This document shows positions 6,883 to 10,274 of a stretch of DNA of 10,274 nt, piece after piece (the stretch's first letter is position 1; each line of letters starts with the position of its first letter). The notes beneath the pieces are model-generated. The model searched no databases and was not told where the DNA came from. It saw only the letters and a list, made by a program, of their open reading frames with translations. The stretch is from the NCBI GenBank assembly GCA_026396535.1, contig JAPLWP010000002.1:1-10274 (forward strand). The letters are read 5' to 3'. The stretch comes from Candidatus Magasanikiibacteriota bacterium. GTDB lineage: Bacteria; Patescibacteriota; Patescibacteriia; Magasanikbacterales; GWA2-37-8. A program made the position numbers and the translations under genes.

Positions 6883-6911
6883 ACACTACTATAAAAATAT
6901 TAAAAAGTCAA
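6883..6911 (-). promoter_or_regulatory. Putative promoter of the second orphan gene
   Basis: On the minus strand TTGACT (6911-6906) is followed after 17 nt by a weak -10 TAGTGT (6888-6883). A better -10, TATAGT, lies only 12 nt away, which is too close. The -35 context TTGACTTTTT is identical to that of the lipoprotein promoter. The element begins 3 nt past the S1 terminator stem. Confidence 0.4.
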
Positions 6912-6914
6912 TAT

Positions 6915-6943
6915 AAAAACCGCCCTAACTAAGGACGGTTTTT
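6915..6943 (-). terminator. Terminator of the ribosomal protein S1 gene
   Basis: Arms AAAAACCGCCCT (6915-6926) and AGGACGGTTTTT (6932-6943) with a 5-nt loop. The single mismatch is C-A on the plus strand but becomes a G-U pair in minus-strand RNA, which supports use by the minus-strand S1 gene. A T-run closes it. Confidence 0.85.
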
Positions 6944-6957
6944 AATTAATTTTTTTC

Positions 6958-8124
6958 TTATTCAGTCTTAGCTTCTTCTTTAGCTTCTGGCTTTTTTTCT
7001 TCTTTCTTGGCCTTGCCTTTCACGCCGGCTACTTTCAAGCCCAAGCGGTGTTCAGCTGGCTCCAAAGAAACCACTTCAAATTCTAATTCTTGTCCGAGTT
7101 TGAATTTGTCGTGAATGTTGGCGATTGGATCATCAGAAAGTTCAGAGATGTGAGCCAAACCATGGATATCGGCATCCAATGCTACCATCAAACCAAACGG
7201 TTCAATTTTGAGCACTTTGCCTTTTACCTTTTCACCCATTTTATATTTGTCTTTTACTTGTTTCCAAGGATCGTCTACTAGACGTTTCAAAGACAAATAG
7301 ATTTTGGAATGATCGAGCTGGATAATTTGAGCTTTTACCTGATCACCAACTTTGAGTACATCTTTCGGGTGATCAATTCTCTGCCAAGCGATTTCAGAAA
7401 TATGGACCAGGCCTTCAAGGCCATCACCAAATTTCATGAAAGCACCAAAGGAAGTAAGAGCGGAGATTTCGCCATCGACGATATCGCCAATCTTGTAAGC
7501 TTCCAATACGGCTTTCTGAGAATCTTCCCAAACAGCGCGTTCGGATACGATTAATTTTTCATCTTTTTCATCCACGTCAATTACTTTCACTTCAAATTCT
7601 TTACCAGATAATTCACGCAATTTGTCCAAGATGCGATTTTTGTCGCCACCAGTAACGCGTGGATAATGATCTGGAGAAAGCTGAGATACTGGCATAAAAC
7701 CAGCAATCGCACCCACCTGCATCATCACACCACCTTTGTTGGCAGACAATACTTTGGCTTTGATAGTAAGACTTTCTTTCATGTATTTGCGCATATTGTC
7801 CCAAGCGCGAGCAAAACCAGCGATACGGAATGACAATTCCATTTCACCATTTTCATTTTCAAGATCGATTACAGTAGCTTCCACTTCGTCGTCAGCCTTG
7901 AGGTTGGCATATTCGCGGGATTCTACAAAAAGTTCGCGACCACGGACAACACCAGTAGTCACACCTTCGATATCGATACGCACTTCACCGCGATCAGCGG
8001 AGAGCACTTTACCTTTTACTACGTCGCCAACTTTTGGCACGTTGATGGCCATATTTTGCAACAAGGTTTTGAAATCTTGTTTAGCCATATTTTTGTTTGC
8101 GTCTGTCATAAAACAAAAAAACAC
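6958..8124 (-). CDS. rpsA: Ribosomal protein S1, four-domain form
   Basis: S1 binds mRNA on the 30S subunit and helps initiation on structured or weakly marked starts. This 388-residue protein has four S1 (OB-fold) repeats at about 30-100, 115-195, 210-280 and 296-366. The last two carry the best-conserved core (TSFGAFMKFGDGLEGLVHISE at 224-244, with only its ends cited as diagnostic: SFGAF and LVHISE; then PFGLMVAL and GLAHISEL). A Lys/Glu-rich tail (368-388) follows. Proteobacterial S1 has six domains; four is usual in shorter bacterial forms. Start choice is uncertain: GTG at 8124 has AGAAGGGA six nt upstream, while ATG at 8109 (MTDANKN) and ATG at 8088 (MAKQDF) have no Shine-Dalgarno but avoid the odd MFFCF opening. 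Single-gene unit with a consensus promoter and its own terminator, divergent from the gyrA operon. Confidence 0.92.
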   Translation of the reverse strand: MFFCFMTDANKNMAKQDFKTLLQNMAINVPKVGDVVKGKVLSADRGEVRIDIEGVTTGVVRGRELFVESREYANLKADDEVEATVIDLENENGEMELSFRIAGFARAWDNMRKYMKESLTIKAKVLSANKGGVMMQVGAIAGFMPVSQLSPDHYPRVTGGDKNRILDKLRELSGKEFEVKVIDVDEKDEKLIVSERAVWEDSQKAVLEAYKIGDIVDGEISALTSFGAFMKFGDGLEGLVHISEIAWQRIDHPKDVLKVGDQVKAQIIQLDHSKIYLSLKRLVDDPWKQVKDKYKMGEKVKGKVLKIEPFGLMVALDADIHGLAHISELSDDPIANIHDKFKLGQELEFEVVSLEPAEHRLGLKVAGVKGKAKKEEKKPEAKEEAKTE

Positions 8125-8130
8125 TGTTTA

Positions 8131-8152
8131 TCCCTTCTGATCTTAGTCAGAA
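8131..8152 (-). promoter_or_regulatory. Leader hairpin overlapping the S1 ribosome binding site
   Basis: On the minus strand TTCTGA-CTAAGA-TCAGAA (8152-8135) forms a 6-bp stem with a 6-nt loop. Its 3' arm runs into AGAAGGGA (8138-8131), the Shine-Dalgarno before the GTG at 8124. Part of the ribosome binding site is thus in the stem. In many bacteria S1 represses its own translation through its leader; here that is an inference. Confidence 0.45.
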
Positions 8153-8203
8153 TGAGTGATAGCCACTAAATTGGGCTAACTTAAATGTTTAATTTATAAG
8201 AGA

Positions 8204-8232
8204 ATTATATACCTTTTAGGGTATTTTGTCAA
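8204..8232 (-). promoter_or_regulatory. Perfect consensus housekeeping promoter of the S1 gene
   Basis: On the minus strand TTGACA (8232-8227), a 17-nt spacer and TATAAT (8209-8204): an exact match to the primary sigma factor consensus in both hexamers and spacing. Transcription would start near 8197, giving a leader of about 73 nt to the GTG or 88 nt to the ATG at 8109. Confidence 0.85.
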
Positions 8233-8252
8233 GAATGTAAGTCCAGCACCAA

Positions 8253-8322
8253 ATAAGGCCTAAAAAGGAGTAAAAATGGGTATAAAATCACTTGGCAAGT
8301 CTTGCGTCCAAATAGGCCTTAT
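8253..8322. repeat. Widely spaced 10-bp inverted repeat in the divergent promoter region
   Basis: ATAAGGCCTA (8253-8262) and TAGGCCTTAT (8313-8322) are perfect inverted copies, 50 nt apart. The right copy lies between the -35 and -10 of the gyrA-operon promoter and ends at the T of its TG extension; the left copy lies 20 nt upstream of the S1 -35. Each half contains the small palindrome AGGCCT. The placement suits a DNA-binding regulator acting at two sites, or a looped structure. Confidence 0.55.
8295..8305. promoter_or_regulatory. Palindrome overlapping the -35 of the gyrA-operon promoter
   Basis: GCAAG-T-CTTGC (8295-8305), 5-bp arms with a single central base, lies inside a wider TTGG...CCAA arrangement (8292-8311). 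It overlaps the first four bases of the -35 hexamer at 8302-8307, the position expected of a repressor site. Short palindromes occur by chance, so support is modest. Confidence 0.35.
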
Positions 8323-8330
8323 GATATAAT
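8302..8330 (+). promoter_or_regulatory. Extended -10 promoter of the MBL-like / membrane protein / gyrA operon
   Basis: TTGCGT (8302-8307), a 17-nt spacer and TATAAT (8325-8330), preceded by TGA (extended -10). Transcription would start near 8337, about 41 nt before the first ATG. It drives rightward transcription, divergent from the S1 promoter; the two -10 elements are about 115 bp apart. Confidence 0.7.
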
Positions 8331-8377
8331 TTTACTAGTCATTTTTTATGTAATTTATACGCTAACTTAAGCAAAAT

Positions 8378-8992
8378 ATGCACATTTCCTGGCTTGGACA
8401 AACCTGCGTGCGCCTGCAGACCAAAAATCAAGATGAAGAGGTTGTAGTATTAATAGATGCTTACAAACCAGACAGCGGTGATTTTCCTCGTAGTTTTACC
8501 CCTCAAATGGCTTTATACAGCCACGGACTAGATGGCGCGGCTACTACTTCCCAAGATCCTTTTATTATCTCTACCTTTGGCGAATGTGAGGTCAAGGGCG
8601 TAATGTGCTATTCCCTACCAGTAGAAGGTGGACAGATTTTCAAAATCAACGCTGAAAATTTGAATGTGGTGCACTTGGGCAAAATAACTCAAAAAATTGA
8701 TGACGCTACTATAGAGAAGCTCGGCACACCAGATGTGCTGATTATTGCTGTAGGTAATAGCAAAGAATATTTGACCCCTGAACAAGCTTCTGAATTGATC
8801 ACCGCTATCGAACCACGCATCGTGATTCCAATTGGCTACCAATGTGACACTGATCCAAAAGTGGGCACTCTTTCTGATTTCCTAAAAGCTTCAGGACTGA
8901 AAGCTGAAATGACTGACAAAAAATTAATCTTAAAGAAAAAAGATTTACCGACTGGCGAAACAAAATTAATGGTGTTAGAAAAAAATTATTAA
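8378..8992 (+). CDS. Metallo-beta-lactamase-fold protein, probably lacking metal ligands
   Basis: The 204-residue sequence follows the pattern of the UlaG-like/Lactamase_B_3 branch of the metallo-beta-lactamase fold: the opening MHISWLGQTCVRL, then VVVLIDAY (22-29), FGECEVKGV (67-75, family PGEYEVKGV), VVHLGKI (97-103, family HLGDL), PDVLIIAVG (118-126) and PRIVIPIGYQ (146-155, family IPMHY). The metal-binding positions are changed. The usual HxHxDH is SHGLDG (48-53), the His usually following EVKGV is missing, HLGD has become HLGK, and the His of IPMHY is Gly. The protein therefore keeps the fold but probably cannot hold the two-metal centre, suggesting a structural or regulatory role. These assignments rest on motif alignment by eye. 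It is first in a unit with a membrane protein and gyrA. The ATG at 8378 is in an AT-rich leader without a Shine-Dalgarno. Confidence 0.85.
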   Translation: MHISWLGQTCVRLQTKNQDEEVVVLIDAYKPDSGDFPRSFTPQMALYSHGLDGAATTSQDPFIISTFGECEVKGVMCYSLPVEGGQIFKINAENLNVVHLGKITQKIDDATIEKLGTPDVLIIAVGNSKEYLTPEQASELITAIEPRIVIPIGYQCDTDPKVGTLSDFLKASGLKAEMTDKKLILKKKDLPTGETKLMVLEKNY

Positions 8993-8995
8993 AAT

Positions 8996-9553
8996 ATGCC
9001 AGCCAAAAAAGGAGGCAAAAAGAAAAAACAAAATCCAGCGGATTCCGAGATGAAACCGATGCCATCACTGGTATTCAACAATATCCGCATGACCCACGAT
9101 CTGCCTGCACAAGAGCAAGCGGATAAACCGGAGATAGAAATTCCAGAAAAAAAATCTGATCCTCAAAAAAGTATTCGCGAAAAATTTGTGGATCAACAGT
9201 TGGCCCGTCATAATAAAATGACTTACTGGTTTTATGCCGGTATGGCCGTAATACTCGCGGCAATAATATTTTTCTGGGGATTTTCTCTCTGGTCAAATCT
9301 CACCAGTATCAATTGGAAAAAAACTGAGGAGAAAAAAATAATGGACAAAACTTCGACCGATCTCAACCAAGCTTTTCAAACTGACAAACAAAACGAATTA
9401 CAAAATCAGCTAACAAAATTACAGATAAAACAACTTTTGCAACAAGCGATAAAAAATCAGCCGCCGACCACCACTACTTCTACCACAACCCCTACTAGCA
9501 CTACGACCACTATTACTAATACATCAACTATCCCAACTACTACCAAGAACTAA
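8996..9553 (+). CDS. Single-pass membrane protein with basic N-terminus and Thr-rich tail
   Basis: No family recognised. The 185-residue protein starts with a very basic stretch ([12 protein letters not shown]), continues with a charged, probably disordered region to about 75, and has one membrane segment at about 76-98. A Gln/Lys/Leu-rich part at about 108-155 looks like a coiled coil, and the tail (157-185) is almost only Thr, Ser, Pro and Asn. With the basic side cytoplasmic, the coiled coil and Thr tail would face outward; the tail resembles a linker or glycosylation-type segment. The ATG is 3 nt after the preceding stop and the gene's own stop is 1 nt before gyrA, so translation is probably coupled. 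Its presence directly ahead of gyrA says little about function, although a membrane protein with a Lys-rich tail could contact DNA. Confidence 0.8.
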   Translation: MPAKKGGKKKKQNPADSEMKPMPSLVFNNIRMTHDLPAQEQADKPEIEIPEKKSDPQKSIREKFVDQQLARHNKMTYWFYAGMAVILAAIIFFWGFSLWSNLTSINWKKTEEKKIMDKTSTDLNQAFQTDKQNELQNQLTKLQIKQLLQQAIKNQPPTTTTSTTTPTSTTTTITNTSTIPTTTKN

Positions 9554-9554
9554 T

Positions 9555-10274
9555 ATGCAAAATAAACTTGAACTACCTAAAAACGATATTGGAAAAATTA
9601 TCAACGCGCCGATTGTCGGTGAAATGCAGCGATCCTATTTGGAATATGCCATGAGCGTTATTATCTCTCGTGCTCTGCCAGATGTTCGCGATGGTCTCAA
9701 ACCAGTGCATCGCCGTATTCTTTATGCGATGTGGGATATTGGTTTGCGTCACAACAATAAATACCGTAAATCCGCACACGTAGTCGGTGAAGTGATGGCC
9801 AAATACCATCCGCACGGTGACTCTTCTATCTACGAAGCGATGGTGCGTATGGCGCAGGAATTTTCCATGCGTCATCAATTGGTAGACGGTCAAGGTAACT
9901 TTGGTAGCATGGACGGTGACTCCGCCGCGGCGATGCGTTATACCGAGGCTCGTTTGCGCTCGATTGCTGAAGAGATGCTTTTTGATATTGAAAAAAATAC
10001 CGTTAGTTTTATTCCTACTTATGACGGTTCCCACAATGAACCGACAGTACTTCCAACCAAATTACCAAACTTACTGCTCAACGGTACGATGGGTATCGCA
10101 GTAGGTATGGCCACTTCTATTCCTCCGCACAATCTTTCTGAGCTATGCGATGGTATCGCCCAGCTTATTGAGAATCCAGATACTACCATCGAAGAACTTT
10201 GTGATATTATCAAAGGACCAGACTTCCCAACCGGCGGTATTATCTATAATAAAAAAGATATTTTTGCGGCTTGT
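9555..10274 (+). CDS. gyrA: DNA gyrase subunit A, N-terminal part
   Basis: The first 240 codons of the gyrase A subunit, which with GyrB introduces negative supercoils by cutting and resealing DNA. Seen here: the opening [20 protein letters not shown] (12-31), the conserved [20 protein letters not shown] (40-59), the quinolone-resistance region with [17 protein letters not shown] (85-101), the catalytic Tyr129 in [11 protein letters not shown], and [18 protein letters not shown] (176-193). At the quinolone contact positions, residue 90 is Ser and 94 is Glu, so no classical resistance substitution is apparent. ParC is the alternative; the diagnostic GyrA box lies beyond the window, but the N-terminus favours GyrA. 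The ATG is 1 nt after the preceding stop without a Shine-Dalgarno. The C-terminus is cut by the window edge. Confidence 0.95.
   Translation, partial: MQNKLELPKNDIGKIINAPIVGEMQRSYLEYAMSVIISRALPDVRDGLKPVHRRILYAMWDIGLRHNNKYRKSAHVVGEVMAKYHPHGDSSIYEAMVRMAQEFSMRHQLVDGQGNFGSMDGDSAAAMRYTEARLRSIAEEMLFDIEKNTVSFIPTYDGSHNEPTVLPTKLPNLLLNGTMGIAVGMATSIPPHNLSELCDGIAQLIENPDTTIEELCDIIKGPDFPTGGIIYNKKDIFAAC

Noticed and set aside
6842..6886. GTG start at 6886 giving a hydrophobic N-terminus to the second orphan protein
   Set aside because: It lies at about the predicted transcription start in AT-rich DNA and lacks a Shine-Dalgarno; the ATG at 6841 has GGGGG at good spacing and sits where the composition changes.
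9573..10034. Minus-strand ORF of 153 codons opposite gyrA
   Set aside because: Lies wholly antisense to the strongly conserved gyrA N-terminus and has no recognisable protein features.
1..10274. tRNA, rRNA, CRISPR array, transposase or IS ends
   Set aside because: No cloverleaf-like or rRNA-like stretches, no regularly spaced direct repeats, no transposase motifs and no paired terminal repeats around either orphan unit were seen. A tRNAscan-SE and ISfinder run would settle this.

Overview
The window looks like a piece of a Patescibacteria (Candidate Phyla Radiation) chromosome. The evidence is AT-rich DNA with very short intergenic gaps, a compact four-domain ribosomal protein S1, a membrane-anchored protein resembling the baseplate-J-like proteins of that group, a type IV pilus assembly ATPase, and several gene starts without a Shine-Dalgarno sequence. 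Lineage is inferred from gene content; no rRNA is present. TGA is used as a normal stop (orphan gene at 6359-6361), and no reassigned codon is needed.

Layout. Positions 1-3385, minus strand: a multi-pass membrane protein, then pilB two bases downstream, then a baseplate-J-like anchored protein cut by the window edge. Positions 3424-4222: a GC-richer orphan unit, minus strand, made of promoter, about 118 nt of structured leader, Cys-rich lipoprotein and elaborate terminator. Positions 4237-6170: ftsH, minus, with terminator and promoter. Positions 6238-6911: a second GC-richer orphan unit, minus, encoding an unrecognised protein with two tandem hairpins behind it. Positions 6915-8232: ribosomal protein S1, minus, with a perfect consensus promoter and a leader hairpin touching its ribosome binding site. 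Positions 8253-10274, plus strand: a palindrome-rich promoter, then a metallo-beta-lactamase-fold protein that has lost its metal ligands, a single-pass membrane protein with a Thr-rich tail, and the start of gyrA, separated by only 3 and 1 bases.

How the genes relate. The leftmost group concerns the cell surface and pili. ftsH (membrane proteolysis), S1 (translation) and gyrA (DNA supercoiling) are housekeeping genes. The two orphan units differ from the rest: richer in GC, each with its own TTGACTTTTT promoter, a good ribosome binding site and strong hairpins, and each lying between the terminator of one core gene and the promoter of the next. They look like independently transcribed insertions. 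Together with the apparent pseudoenzyme in front of gyrA, they are the most unusual content here. No tRNA, rRNA, CRISPR array, transposase or insertion sequence was seen.
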